Positions 27,576-38,235 of a DNA stretch of 64,000 nt are shown piece after piece. The notes under the pieces were generated by a model. It saw only the letters and a list, made by a program, of their open reading frames with translations, had not been told where the DNA came from and did no database searches. Both the position numbers and the translations under genes were made by a program. Numbering within the stretch: position 1 is the first letter of the stretch; every line of letters begins with the position of its first letter. Source of the stretch: Paenibacillaceae bacterium (GTDB lineage: Bacteria; Bacillota; Bacilli; Paenibacillales; NBRC-103111); contig JAQSYI010000030.1 in the NCBI GenBank assembly GCA_029256185.1, positions 1-64,000 of the forward strand, read 5' to 3'.

Positions 27576-28037
27576 ATGAGAAATATTTCGGAACTCATAG
27601 AGCACTATCTGAAGCGCGTTCTGCAGCAAAGCCCTGGAGGCGTAATTGAGATTCAACGCAATGACCTGGCTGATGAGTTTCAATGTGTGCCTTCCCAAAT
27701 CAACTACGTCATCAGCACCCGCTTTACTCTGGAAAAAGGCTATATCGTCGAAAGCAAACGCGGCGGCGGCGGCTACATTCGGATTCAGAAGGTAGAGCTG
27801 TCAAGCCGGGGGCAGATCTTGGAGCATATATTCAGGACAATCGGCGAGGCCATTGACCAGACCAGTGCTGAAGGACTTGTTTACCAGCTGGCAGAAGGCA
27901 AACAGATCTCAATCCGGGAGGCCAACCTCATCCGGGCCGCCATTTCAAGGGATGCGCTCCAGATTAAGCTGCCGCTTCGGGATGAAATCAGAGCCAAGCT
28001 ATTGAAGGCTATGCTGATCGCTTTGCTCAGTCCATGA
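27576..28037 (+). CDS. ctsR: Transcriptional repressor CtsR
   Basis: 153 aa, the usual length. CtsR represses class III heat-shock genes. The N-terminal winged helix-turn-helix includes FQCVPSQINYVISTRF and the glycine-rich wing KRGGGGYIRI that contacts the operator and acts as a thermosensor in Bacillus. The C-terminal half (EGLVYQLAEGKQISIREANL) is the dimerisation and McsB-interaction region. It is the first gene of the four-gene operon ctsR-mcsA-mcsB-clpC, with short gaps, and a perfect CtsR box overlaps its promoter. ATG 27576 lies after AGGGGATGAGGG. Confidence 0.96.
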   Translation: MRNISELIEHYLKRVLQQSPGGVIEIQRNDLADEFQCVPSQINYVISTRFTLEKGYIVESKRGGGGYIRIQKVELSSRGQILEHIFRTIGEAIDQTSAEGLVYQLAEGKQISIREANLIRAAISRDALQIKLPLRDEIRAKLLKAMLIALLSP

Positions 28038-28056
28038 AGAAAGGGAGGACGTTTGG

Positions 28057-28572
28057 ATGATTTGCCAGGAATGCGGAAAACGGCCGGCCACGCTGCACTT
28101 CACAAAAATTGTTAATGGGGAAAAGACCGAATTTCATATCTGTGAAGCCTGCGCCAGAGAACGAGGCGAGATTATTCCGGGTACGGCAGGTGGTTTCTCC
28201 ATTCATAATCTTTTGTCCGGGCTGCTCGACTTCGAGCCGGGAGTAAGCGGCAAAACTGCCAAAGCGGCGGCGCCGCATTGCGAGAACTGCGGATTAACCT
28301 ATTCCCAGTTCAGCAAGTTAGGACGGTTTGGCTGCAGCGAGTGTTATAAATACTTTGAGGAAAGATTGGATCCGCTGTTCAAGAGGGTTCATGGAAATAC
28401 GGTTCACGTAGGCAAGGTTCCCAAGCGCACCGGCGGAAGAATCCAACAGAAGCGTGAAGTGGAGCGTCTCAAGAAGGAATTGGCTCAACGGGTGGAAAAC
28501 GAGGATTTCGAATCTGCAGCGCGGATTCGGGATCAGATTAAAGAGCTGGAACGGAACATCTCCGGCCTGTAA
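28057..28572 (+). CDS. mcsA: McsA, zinc-binding activator of the protein-arginine kinase
   Basis: 171 aa. McsA binds McsB and stimulates arginine phosphorylation that targets proteins to ClpCP. It has CxxC pairs at the start (MICQECG, CEAC) and in the middle (CENC, CSEC) forming zinc knuckles. A C-terminal UVR domain (VERLKKELAQRVENEDFE) resembles the ClpC M-domain region. GGGAGGAC is the ribosome binding site. It lies 19 bp after ctsR and 19 bp before mcsB. Confidence 0.95.
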   Translation: MICQECGKRPATLHFTKIVNGEKTEFHICEACARERGEIIPGTAGGFSIHNLLSGLLDFEPGVSGKTAKAAAPHCENCGLTYSQFSKLGRFGCSECYKYFEERLDPLFKRVHGNTVHVGKVPKRTGGRIQQKREVERLKKELAQRVENEDFESAARIRDQIKELERNISGL

Positions 28573-28591
28573 ATGGGAGGAATCGTAGAGC

Positions 28592-29653
28592 ATGGTTTCT
28601 CGGCGTTTTTTCGAACAGGCGTTGACGGGTTGGATGAAGGGCGACGGGCCCGAGTCCGATATTGTCATCAGCAGCAGGGTAAGAATTGCCCGCAATCTTA
28701 GCGGATACCCCTTCCCCATGCTATCGACCAAGTCCCAGTCGGAGGAAGTACTGGGCATGGTTGCACAGCTCCATGAAGCAAACGGTCTGGAGCAATGGGG
28801 ACCCTTCGAATTGCTTTTGCTTTCTTCGCTCAATGATGTGGAGAAGAAGGTATTGGTGGAGAAGCATCTGATCAGCCCCAATCTGGCCAATGAGTCCCAG
28901 AACGGAGCCGTGCTTCTGAACCAGACTGAATCGGTCAGCATCATGATCAATGAAGAGGATCATATCCGGATTCAGGTGATGACGCCGGGCTTCCAGATCA
29001 GGGAAGCATGGTCAATGGCTAACCAGGTGGATGATACATTCGAAGAAGCACTGGAATACGCCTTCGATGAAAAGAGGGGGTTCCTGACAAGCTGTCCCAC
29101 CAATGTGGGCACAGGCATCCGTGCTTCCGTAATGATCCACTTGCCGGCCTTGGTGATGACCCAGCAGATTAACCGGATACTCCAGGCTATTACACAGGTG
29201 GGGCTTGCGGTTAGAGGAATATATGGGGAGGGCAGCGAAGCTGTCGGCAACCTGTTCCAGATATCCAACCAGATTACGCTTGGCCAATCGGAAGAAGAGA
29301 TTCTGGATAATCTGCATAGTGTTGTCCGCCAGATTATCGAGCATGAACGCGGCGCCAGGCAAGTGCTTGCTTCCGAATCCAAGGCCAGGGTACAAGACAG
29401 GGTCTGCCGCTCCTACGGCATCCTCACCCATGCCGTGATCATGGATTCCAAGGAAGCCGCCCAGCGGTTGTCCGATGTAAGACTTGGCGCTGACCTCGGG
29501 ATGGTGGATCATGTCTCCCAGTCGGCCTTAAATGAGCTGTTGGTGATGACCCAGCCTGCATTTTTGCAGCAGCTGTCGGGTGAGAAGCTTTCAGCCGAAG
29601 GCCGCGATATCCGCAGAGCGGAGTTAATTCGCAGCCGGTTGGCTTCAAAGTAA
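28592..29653 (+). CDS. mcsB: Protein-arginine kinase McsB
   Basis: 353 aa, related to ATP:guanido phosphotransferases. It phosphorylates arginine residues on CtsR and misfolded proteins, marking them for ClpC-ClpP. Visible motifs are the substrate/nucleotide-binding SSRVRIARNLSGYPFP near residue 30 and the active-site segment SCPTNVGTGIRASVM (about 167-182) with the conserved cysteine, plus the C-terminal RDIRRAELIRSRLA. Third gene of the CtsR operon. Confidence 0.96.
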   Translation: MVSRRFFEQALTGWMKGDGPESDIVISSRVRIARNLSGYPFPMLSTKSQSEEVLGMVAQLHEANGLEQWGPFELLLLSSLNDVEKKVLVEKHLISPNLANESQNGAVLLNQTESVSIMINEEDHIRIQVMTPGFQIREAWSMANQVDDTFEEALEYAFDEKRGFLTSCPTNVGTGIRASVMIHLPALVMTQQINRILQAITQVGLAVRGIYGEGSEAVGNLFQISNQITLGQSEEEILDNLHSVVRQIIEHERGARQVLASESKARVQDRVCRSYGILTHAVIMDSKEAAQRLSDVRLGADLGMVDHVSQSALNELLVMTQPAFLQQLSGEKLSAEGRDIRRAELIRSRLASK

Positions 29654-29688
29654 ATTTTTACGGATCATTATATTTGGAGGTGCTTACT

Positions 29689-32133
<2,445 letters not shown>

Positions 32134-32151
32134 AGCTTCCTGTGTTCATGA

Positions 32152-32181
32152 CAAGTCCGGAGCAATCCGGGCTTGTTTTTT
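32152..32181 (+). terminator. Intrinsic terminator of the ctsR-clpC operon
   Basis: CAAGTCCGG (32152-32160) pairs with CCGGGCTTG (32167-32175) with one wobble, followed by a run of T. It separates clpC from radA. The 175 bp up to the radA start hold no gene; I did not find a convincing radA promoter there. Confidence 0.85.
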
Positions 32182-32357
32182 CGCACGGAATCTTTTGGGA
32201 GCAGAAGGGGAATTATCCTTGGCCGATTTCCTCATACTTTAGTACCAATAATGAAAACGGAGACGGTCTTCGGTTTCATGGACGGAAGTTCTCAAAGATG
32301 GTAAACTTTAAGTTATGGCAAAAGCAATCGGAAAATATCAGGAGAAACCCTAATATT

Positions 32358-33728
32358 ATGGCGAAAGCAAAAACGAAATTCACTTGCACGGAATGCGGCT
32401 ATGAAACTGCAAAATGGTTGGGGAAATGCCCGGGCTGCCAAGGCTGGAACACCTTTGTAGAAGAGGTGGAGGCTGTGGTGCGCACACCGGGTTTTTCTGC
32501 GCAGGCATTCCAGACGCAAGAAAAGGCTGTTTCCATCATACATATAGAAGGTGCGAAAGAACCGCGCATCGTTACGGACAATAAAGAGCTGAACCGGGTG
32601 CTGGGCGGAGGAGTAGTACCGGGCTCGCTGATTTTGGTGGGTGGGGACCCGGGCATCGGCAAATCCACGCTGCTCCTGCAGACCTCTTATGAGATGGCCA
32701 AGAAGGAACGGAAGGTGCTGTACATCTCCGGCGAGGAATCGGCCCGCCAGACCAAGCTGCGCGCGGACCGGCTGGGAGCCGTCTCGCCTATGCTGTTCGT
32801 GCTGTGCGAAACCAACATCGAGGCAATCTTGCTTGCAGTGGATGAGCTTGAGCCGGATTTTCTCGTAATCGATTCCATCCAGACCGTGTTCCATCCGGCG
32901 ATCTCCTCTGCTCCGGGAAGTGTTTCGCAGGTCCGGGAATGTACAGCGCATTTTATGAGAATAGCTAAATCGAAGGGAATCGCCACTGTGCTGGTGGGAC
33001 ATGTAACCAAGGAAGGGGCCATAGCCGGCCCCCGGCTTCTGGAGCATATGGTGGATTGTGTCCTGTACTTTGAAGGAGAGCGGCACCATACCTACCGTGT
33101 TCTCCGGGCCGTGAAGAACCGGTTCGGCTCCACCAACGAGATCGGCATCTTCGAGATGCGGGAGACGGGATTGGCGGAAGTGAGCAACCCTTCAGAACTG
33201 TTTCTGTCCGAGCGGCCGATGGGTGTGGCCGGTTCTACGGTGGTAGTCAGCATGGAGGGAACACGGCCGGTCATGGTGGAGCTTCAGGCGTTGGTCTGCA
33301 CCACCAACTTTCCTGCGCCGCGGCGAATGGCCACCGGCTTCGACCATAACCGCCTTTCGCTGATTATCGCTGTCCTGGAGAAGCGCAACGGGCTTTTTCT
33401 GCAGAACCAGGATGTATATCTCAATGTTGCCGGCGGTGTCAAGCTGGATGAGCCTGCCGTAGATCTGGCCGTGGCCATCAGCATTGCCTCCAGTTTCCGT
33501 GATTGCCCGACCCAACCCTTTGATGCCGCCTTCGGAGAAATCGGCCTTACCGGTGAAGTGCGGGGGGTATCCCGGATTGACCAGCGGGTGAAGGAAGCGG
33601 AGAAGCTGGGCTTCAAGCGGATTATTATGCCTGAGAAGTCGCTGAAGGGCTGGACTGCTCCAAAATCCATGGAAATTATCGGAGTGAACACTGTACAGGA
33701 AGCGCTGGCAGCGGCGCTAAACAGATAA
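32358..33728 (+). CDS. radA: DNA repair protein RadA
   Basis: 456 aa, the family's normal size. RadA is a RecA-like DnaB-type helicase or branch-migration factor acting in recombination. It has an N-terminal zinc finger CTECGY and CPGCQGW (about residues 10-30), Walker A GGDPGIGKST (about 97), the RadA KNRFG motif (about 255), and a C-terminal Lon-protease-like domain. The frame is open back to 32142, but that would put the start inside the clpC terminator. ATG 32358 (MAKAKTKFTC) matches the conserved RadA N-terminus. AGGAG is 13 nt upstream, rather far, so initiation may be modest. Confidence 0.93.
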   Translation: MAKAKTKFTCTECGYETAKWLGKCPGCQGWNTFVEEVEAVVRTPGFSAQAFQTQEKAVSIIHIEGAKEPRIVTDNKELNRVLGGGVVPGSLILVGGDPGIGKSTLLLQTSYEMAKKERKVLYISGEESARQTKLRADRLGAVSPMLFVLCETNIEAILLAVDELEPDFLVIDSIQTVFHPAISSAPGSVSQVRECTAHFMRIAKSKGIATVLVGHVTKEGAIAGPRLLEHMVDCVLYFEGERHHTYRVLRAVKNRFGSTNEIGIFEMRETGLAEVSNPSELFLSERPMGVAGSTVVVSMEGTRPVMVELQALVCTTNFPAPRRMATGFDHNRLSLIIAVLEKRNGLFLQNQDVYLNVAGGVKLDEPAVDLAVAISIASSFRDCPTQPFDAAFGEIGLTGEVRGVSRIDQRVKEAEKLGFKRIIMPEKSLKGWTAPKSMEIIGVNTVQEALAAALNR

Positions 33729-33761
33729 AACATTGACTTAAGATAGAGTGGGGGTTTTGAA

Positions 33762-34841
33762 GTGGGCAGGGAAGACGAGAAGATTGAAGTGATGAGCAAG
33801 CTGCTGCAATTGGTGGCGCCGGGGACGGCGTTCCGGGATGGATTGGAGAATGTGCTCCGGGCCAAGACCGGGGGGCTGATTGTAGTAGGCTATAGTCCCG
33901 ATCTGATGGAAATCGTGGACGGGGGATTTTCCATAAACTGCGAATTTACACCGAATCATTTGTACGAGCTGGCCAAGATGGATGGCGCGATCATTCTAAG
34001 CGAAGACATCCGCCGGATTCTGTATGCCAATACCCAACTGATTCCCGATCCGACCATTCCGTCGATTGAAACGGGGATCCGCCACCGGACAGCGGAGCGG
34101 GTAGCCAAACAAACCGGGAAGCTTGTTGTCTCCATTTCCCAACGGCGCAATGTCATTACCCTGTATCAGGGATCGTTGCGTTATTCGCTGAAAGATATTG
34201 GCGTAATTCTCGCCAAGGCCAACCAGGCTATCCAAACCCTGGAGAAATACAAGACCGTGCTTGACCAGGCGCTGACCAATCTGGGTGCCTCGGAATTTGA
34301 AGAAGTTGTGACATTGCACGATGTTTGCAATGTTATGCAACGGATGGAGATGGTTCTGCGTATTAAAGGTGAGCTCAAACGATATATTAATGAGTTGGGA
34401 ACCGAAGGCCGTTTGATCAGTATGCAGATGGAAGAGCTTGCCGGCAATACGGAGTATGAGCTGCTGCTTCTTTTGAAAGACTATTCTAGAGACCCTTCAG
34501 AGGAGAAGATGAAGGAAAACCGCCTTAGCTTCAAGCGTCTGGGCTCCGAGGAAATTCTGAATCACAGTGATTTGGCGCGTCTGCTGGGCTATCCCTATTC
34601 CAACACTGCGCTGGAGGAGCAGTTGTCTCCCAGAGGCTACCGCATGTTGAGCAAGATTCCGCGCCTTCCCTCCATCATCATAGCCAATCTGGTGGAGCGC
34701 TTTGAGTTTCTTCCCCACATTATGATGGCGACGATTGAGGAGCTGGATGAGGTGGATGGAATCGGCGAAGTAAGGGCCAGGGCAATTAAAGAGGGGCTGA
34801 AGCGGATTCAAGATCAAGTATTCATTGACAGACATATCTAA
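33762..34841 (+). CDS. disA: Diadenylate cyclase / DNA integrity scanning protein DisA
   Basis: 359 aa. DisA makes c-di-AMP from two ATP and pauses at branched DNA, inhibited by RadA. The N-terminal DAC domain shows the DGA motif (residues 74-76) and RHRTAERVA (from Arg107), both essential for catalysis. A helical linker follows, and the C-terminus (about 285-350) has helix-hairpin-helix DNA-binding motifs (VDGIGEVRARAI). The GTG start at 33762 follows GAGTGGGGG. Next to radA as in Bacillus. Confidence 0.96.
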   Translation: MGREDEKIEVMSKLLQLVAPGTAFRDGLENVLRAKTGGLIVVGYSPDLMEIVDGGFSINCEFTPNHLYELAKMDGAIILSEDIRRILYANTQLIPDPTIPSIETGIRHRTAERVAKQTGKLVVSISQRRNVITLYQGSLRYSLKDIGVILAKANQAIQTLEKYKTVLDQALTNLGASEFEEVVTLHDVCNVMQRMEMVLRIKGELKRYINELGTEGRLISMQMEELAGNTEYELLLLLKDYSRDPSEEKMKENRLSFKRLGSEEILNHSDLARLLGYPYSNTALEEQLSPRGYRMLSKIPRLPSIIIANLVERFEFLPHIMMATIEELDEVDGIGEVRARAIKEGLKRIQDQVFIDRHI

Positions 34842-34960
34842 ATTGCATACAATCATGAGGTAGCGCAGGAATTTGTGAAGAGATTGTAAAAAGACACTTT
34901 GCGCTTAGGTCTTAAGCACCAACGGTCAGCAAGGAAATTCTCTTCTATTGAGGTGATGAC

Positions 34961-35710
34961 GTGATAAGAAAATCTGTGCCTAATTTGTTTACTATTGGGA
35001 ATTTATTTCTGGGATTCCTTGCGATTATATTGGTTTTTAATGATTACAAGGAACTGGCTGCCATCATGGTCATTGTTGCGATGCTATGTGACGGTCTGGA
35101 CGGACGGGTAGCACGTGCATTGAATGCACAGTCGGAATTCGGCAAGGAGCTGGATTCCTTGTCGGATGTCATATCCTTCGGTGTGGCTCCTGCTTTCATC
35201 ATGTATGTAACCGCTTTTCAGGGTATGAATGAAGCGGCCGCTTGGACGGTTACCGCGATTTTCCCTATCTGCGGCGCTTTGCGGTTGGCCCGGTTCAATG
35301 TGATAGCAGGCAGCCCGGGCTACTTCATCGGCCTTCCCATCCCTGCAGCCGGCGGTGTGCTGTGTACCCTCGCGTTATTCGCCGAGGATGTCAACCAGGT
35401 GATTCTGCTGCTTAGCACGCTGCTCCTGTCTTACTTGATGGTGAGCACGGTCAAGTATCCCAACTTCAAGAAGATCGGCCTTCCCAAGTCGGCCCTTTGG
35501 GCTACGCCCATCGTGGTCCTGGCAGCCGTAGTTCTGGCCATTAAGTTTCCCGGCTCCATCTCCAAGATGATCTTCATTCCGCTGGTGCTGTACGCTCTTT
35601 ACGGACTAAAAAAAAACGTTGAGCGGTTTACCCGGATCGACAGAATCATCAAGCGGCGCCGCCGGAACGGCAGTCAGGAAGAAATAGTCAATTCCAAATC
35701 GCATATGTAA
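34961..35710 (+). CDS. pssA: CDP-diacylglycerol-serine O-phosphatidyltransferase
   Basis: 249 aa membrane enzyme that makes phosphatidylserine, precursor of phosphatidylethanolamine. The CDP-alcohol phosphotransferase signature DGxxxR...GxxxDxxxD is visible as CDGLDGRVARAL plus GKELDSLSD (about residues 46-70). About seven hydrophobic segments follow. The GTG start at 34961 is preceded by GAGGTGAT. The 119-bp gap after disA contains no evident terminator. PssA rather than PgsA is favoured by its N-terminal form (IRKSVPNLFTIGNLFLGF). Confidence 0.9.
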   Translation: MIRKSVPNLFTIGNLFLGFLAIILVFNDYKELAAIMVIVAMLCDGLDGRVARALNAQSEFGKELDSLSDVISFGVAPAFIMYVTAFQGMNEAAAWTVTAIFPICGALRLARFNVIAGSPGYFIGLPIPAAGGVLCTLALFAEDVNQVILLLSTLLLSYLMVSTVKYPNFKKIGLPKSALWATPIVVLAAVVLAIKFPGSISKMIFIPLVLYALYGLKKNVERFTRIDRIIKRRRRNGSQEEIVNSKSHM

Positions 35711-35722
35711 CCTCCGGTAAAT

Positions 35723-35769
35723 AAAAAGCATTTATTTTCCCTGAATAGGGCGAATAAATGCTTTTTTTT
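35723..35769. terminator. Bidirectional terminator between pssA and the Cys-rich gene
   Basis: AAAAAGCATTTATT (35723-35736 region) pairs with AATAAATGCTTTTT (from 35753), with T-runs on both strands. It lies between convergent genes and can serve both. Confidence 0.88.
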
Positions 35770-35788
35770 ATTTTGCGAAGGCCACGCC

Positions 35789-36184
35789 CTAGCTCAGATT
35801 GAACAGTCCCAGGGTAGAGCACTTGGCCGATTCCTGAGCAAGCACCTTGTTCAGATCCATATCGAGGAGATTGCACATAGAGGCCATGTAAAAAAGGTTT
35901 CTTCCCACCTCGGAAGCAATAACCTCCTTGCAGTGTTCGCACACTTGTCCGGATAAATGGGTTCCGAGCTGCTCCTGGGCTTCCTCCAGGGTCATATCCG
36001 TGGAATAGTTTTGCTTGGATGCATGGATCTGAAGGCAGCCGCAATCTGTAATGGACTTAATGACGGCTCTGTTCGCAGCGGCATTGGACTGTTGAAACTT
36101 GGACAGGACATCCAGCATACTGCGGTGACGCAAGAGCAGGTCTGCAACTTGATCCTGAAATTCCTTCAGGCTTAGTGAGCTCAT
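35789..36184 (-). CDS. Conserved Cys-rich small protein, function unknown
   Basis: 131 aa from an ATG at 36184, preceded on the minus strand by GAGGTG; upstream in-frame codons to 36259 would read through the promoter. It is soluble and mostly helical, with CGC (near residue 47) and CEHC (near residue 85) that could bind zinc, and a further C-terminal Cys. I have seen similar proteins next to disA and yacL in Paenibacilli, sometimes labelled DUF1573, but am not sure of that assignment. It is transcribed against its neighbours with its own promoter, so it is an insertion in an otherwise collinear block. Confidence 0.7.
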   Translation of the reverse strand: MSSLSLKEFQDQVADLLLRHRSMLDVLSKFQQSNAAANRAVIKSITDCGCLQIHASKQNYSTDMTLEEAQEQLGTHLSGQVCEHCKEVIASEVGRNLFYMASMCNLLDMDLNKVLAQESAKCSTLGLFNLS

Positions 36185-36230
36185 TCCATTCACCTCGGGA
36201 TCATTCCTCGGGTAGAGGTTATTTGTCATT

Positions 36231-36259
36231 ATTATATAGCAACCCATCCGACAATTCAA
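36231..36259 (-). promoter_or_regulatory. Sigma-A promoter of the Cys-rich gene
   Basis: On the minus strand, TTGAAT (36259-36254), a 17-bp spacer and a perfect TATAAT (36236-36231). Confidence 0.75.
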
Positions 36260-36339
36260 TTTATGGGACAGGCCTGAAGAATACCCTACGTTTAACGCAG
36301 TGAAATTTGGATCATAATGGTAACAGGAGGTGAAGGAAA

Positions 36340-37422
36340 GTGAAAAAATGGCTTCAATTGCTTGCTGTCATTATTGGTGCTGTTGTTGGTTATCAATGGG
36401 GCAACAGTCCCGGCTTTCTGATGAGGCAGGTTCAGGAGAGTTTGGGTACAGATATGGAAGGCACTTCTTATTGGCTGATGCTGGTTGGCGCCGCATCGGG
36501 TCTTATTGTGGTGCAATTGGCGGATACGGTAGGCAGGCGCTGGGTTCGCAGCGGAGAGGAATACATGCTCCAGATGCCGCTTGCCCATCTTATGTCCGGT
36601 TTACTCGGCCTTATTCTCGGTCTGCTGGTAGCGGTGCTGGCGTTTCCTGCCCTGGAGGGGATCGGAGCCGGCAGCAAGCTGTTGCCGGTGCTGGCCACGA
36701 TGTTATTGGGGGTCGGAGGATTCCGCTTCGGGTATGCGAAGAAAGACGATCTTATCGGATTTTTTTCCAAATGGTCCTTCGGCAAGGAGAAGGAGGAGGA
36801 CGACGGTTCCCGCAACGAATGCAAGATTCTGGATACAAGCGTCATAATCGACGGGCGGATCGCAGACATCTGCAAGACGGGATTCATCGAAGGTACTCTG
36901 GTTATCCCCGAGTTTGTTCTGGAGGAGCTGCAGCATATTGCCGATTCTTCGGATCTGCTGAAGCGGAACCGGGGGCGGCGGGGTCTGGATATCCTCAACA
37001 AAATCCAGAAGGAGCTGGATGTCAAGGTACTGATCTATGAAGGGGATTTCGAGGAAATCTCTGAAGTGGACAGCAAGCTGGTGCGGTTGGCCAAGGTGCT
37101 CCGAGGCAAGGTCATTACCAATGACTTCAACCTGAACAAGGTTTGCGAGCTGCAGGGGGTGCCGGTTCTTAACATCAACGATTTGGCCAATGCGGTCAAG
37201 CCCGTTGTACTGCCGGGAGAAGAGATCGTCGTGCAGGTGATCAAGGACGGCAAGGAGCATGGGCAGGGAGTCGCTTACCTGGATGACGGCACCATGATTG
37301 TCGTAGAAGGCGGCCGGGAATATATCGGAGCCACTATGGAAGTGATGGTGACCAGCGTACTGCAGACATCGGCAGGACGAATGATCTTCGCCAAACCAAA
37401 ACTATTGGAAAAAGCGCAATAA
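36340..37422 (+). CDS. yacL: PIN/TRAM-domain membrane protein (YacL family)
   Basis: 360 aa. Four N-terminal membrane helices (5-140) anchor a cytoplasmic PIN nuclease-like domain (about 165-300) with acidic residues in ILDTSVIIDGR and ITNDFNLNKV, followed by a TRAM domain (about 300-350), a probable RNA-binding fold. The family is conserved in Firmicutes beside disA and ispD; its RNA substrate is not known to me. The GTG start at 36340 follows AGGAGG. Confidence 0.88.
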   Translation: MKKWLQLLAVIIGAVVGYQWGNSPGFLMRQVQESLGTDMEGTSYWLMLVGAASGLIVVQLADTVGRRWVRSGEEYMLQMPLAHLMSGLLGLILGLLVAVLAFPALEGIGAGSKLLPVLATMLLGVGGFRFGYAKKDDLIGFFSKWSFGKEKEEDDGSRNECKILDTSVIIDGRIADICKTGFIEGTLVIPEFVLEELQHIADSSDLLKRNRGRRGLDILNKIQKELDVKVLIYEGDFEEISEVDSKLVRLAKVLRGKVITNDFNLNKVCELQGVPVLNINDLANAVKPVVLPGEEIVVQVIKDGKEHGQGVAYLDDGTMIVVEGGREYIGATMEVMVTSVLQTSAGRMIFAKPKLLEKAQ

Positions 37423-37434
37423 AAAGGATATGAT
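37405..37434 (+). promoter_or_regulatory. Predicted sigma-A promoter for ispD-ispF
   Basis: TTGGAA (37405-37410), an 18-bp spacer and TATGAT (37429-37434). The start site would be near 37441, so the GNRA hairpin at 37448-37482 would lie at the very 5' end of the message. The -35 box is inside the 3' end of yacL. Confidence 0.6.
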
Positions 37435-37508
37435 AGTACTATTGTGACGGCAGAGATTTGCGGGTGACCGCAGTCTCTGCCGGCTTATGTGCTGATCATA
37501 TCCTTTTT
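37421..37508 (+). promoter_or_regulatory. Nested hairpin with GNRA tetraloop before ispD
   Basis: Outer arms AAAAAGGATATGAT (37421-37434) and their perfect complement (37495-37508) enclose a second stem, CGGCAGAGA (37448-37456) with TCTCTGCCG (37474-37482). This continues as TGCGG (37459-37463) with CCGCA (37468-37472), closed by GTGA, a GNRA-type loop. It could be a read-through or attenuation element, a terminator of yacL (the right arm ends in TTTTT), or a stabilising 5' structure for ispD. Confidence 0.7.
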
Positions 37509-37530
37509 GGTTCGAGAGGAATTGAAATAA

Positions 37531-38235
37531 ATGGGGCAAGTCGGCGTAATTGTGGTGGCGGCAGGCAAGGGCACGCGAATGGGTTCTGCGGTGAGCAAGC
37601 AATACTTGCCTCTGGCAGGCAAGCCTGTTCTGGTGCATACAATGGAAGCCTTCGAGAAGATGGAGCTGGTGCATTCCGTTGTCCTGGTAATAGGTGCGGG
37701 GGATGAAGAATATTGCAGCGGGTTGGTGCGCCGCTATGGACTTGTCAAGGTAAGCGCGATTGTGACCGGAGGAGCGGACCGCCAGGCTTCGGTCTATCAG
37801 GGGCTGCAGGCGTTGGACCCGGAGGTGGAATGGGTGCTGGTTCATGACGGGGTACGCCCGTTTATATCCGCGGAAGAGGCTGCAGGCTGTCTGGAGGCTG
37901 CCAGAGCACACGGGGCAGCCGTATTGGCCGTGCCCGTGAAAGATACGATCAAGGTAGTGGGAGCACAGGGGAGGATCGAGTCAACGCCGGAGCGCAGCAC
38001 GTTGTGGGCGATTCAGACGCCCCAGGCTTTCCGCGTGACCGAATTGGCTGCCGCACATGAGCTTGCTTGCCGGGAGGGCTATTCGGGAACCGATGACGCC
38101 ATGCTGGTGGAACGGGCCGGACAGGCGGTTTATGTGGTGGAGGGCAGTTATGCCAACATCAAGATAACAACGCCGGAGGATCTGGAATGGGCGGAATTCC
38201 GGCTTAGACAGAAGGGAGAGGCGGGGAATTCATGA
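37531..38235 (+). CDS. ispD: 2-C-methyl-D-erythritol 4-phosphate cytidylyltransferase
   Basis: 234 aa. Third step of the MEP isoprenoid pathway: CTP plus MEP gives CDP-ME. The nucleotide-binding loop is VVAAGKGTRMGS near the start. Other conserved parts are VLVHDGVRPF (about 108) and TDDAMLVE (about 190). ATG 37531 follows GAGAGGA. Its stop overlaps the ispF start in ATGA, so the two MEP-pathway genes are coupled. Confidence 0.96.
   Translation: MGQVGVIVVAAGKGTRMGSAVSKQYLPLAGKPVLVHTMEAFEKMELVHSVVLVIGAGDEEYCSGLVRRYGLVKVSAIVTGGADRQASVYQGLQALDPEVEWVLVHDGVRPFISAEEAAGCLEAARAHGAAVLAVPVKDTIKVVGAQGRIESTPERSTLWAIQTPQAFRVTELAAAHELACREGYSGTDDAMLVERAGQAVYVVEGSYANIKITTPEDLEWAEFRLRQKGEAGNS

Noticed and set aside
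32142..32357. N-terminal extension of RadA (72 codons)
   Set aside because: It would start inside the clpC terminator; RadA homologues start at the MAKxKTKF segment, here ATG 32358.
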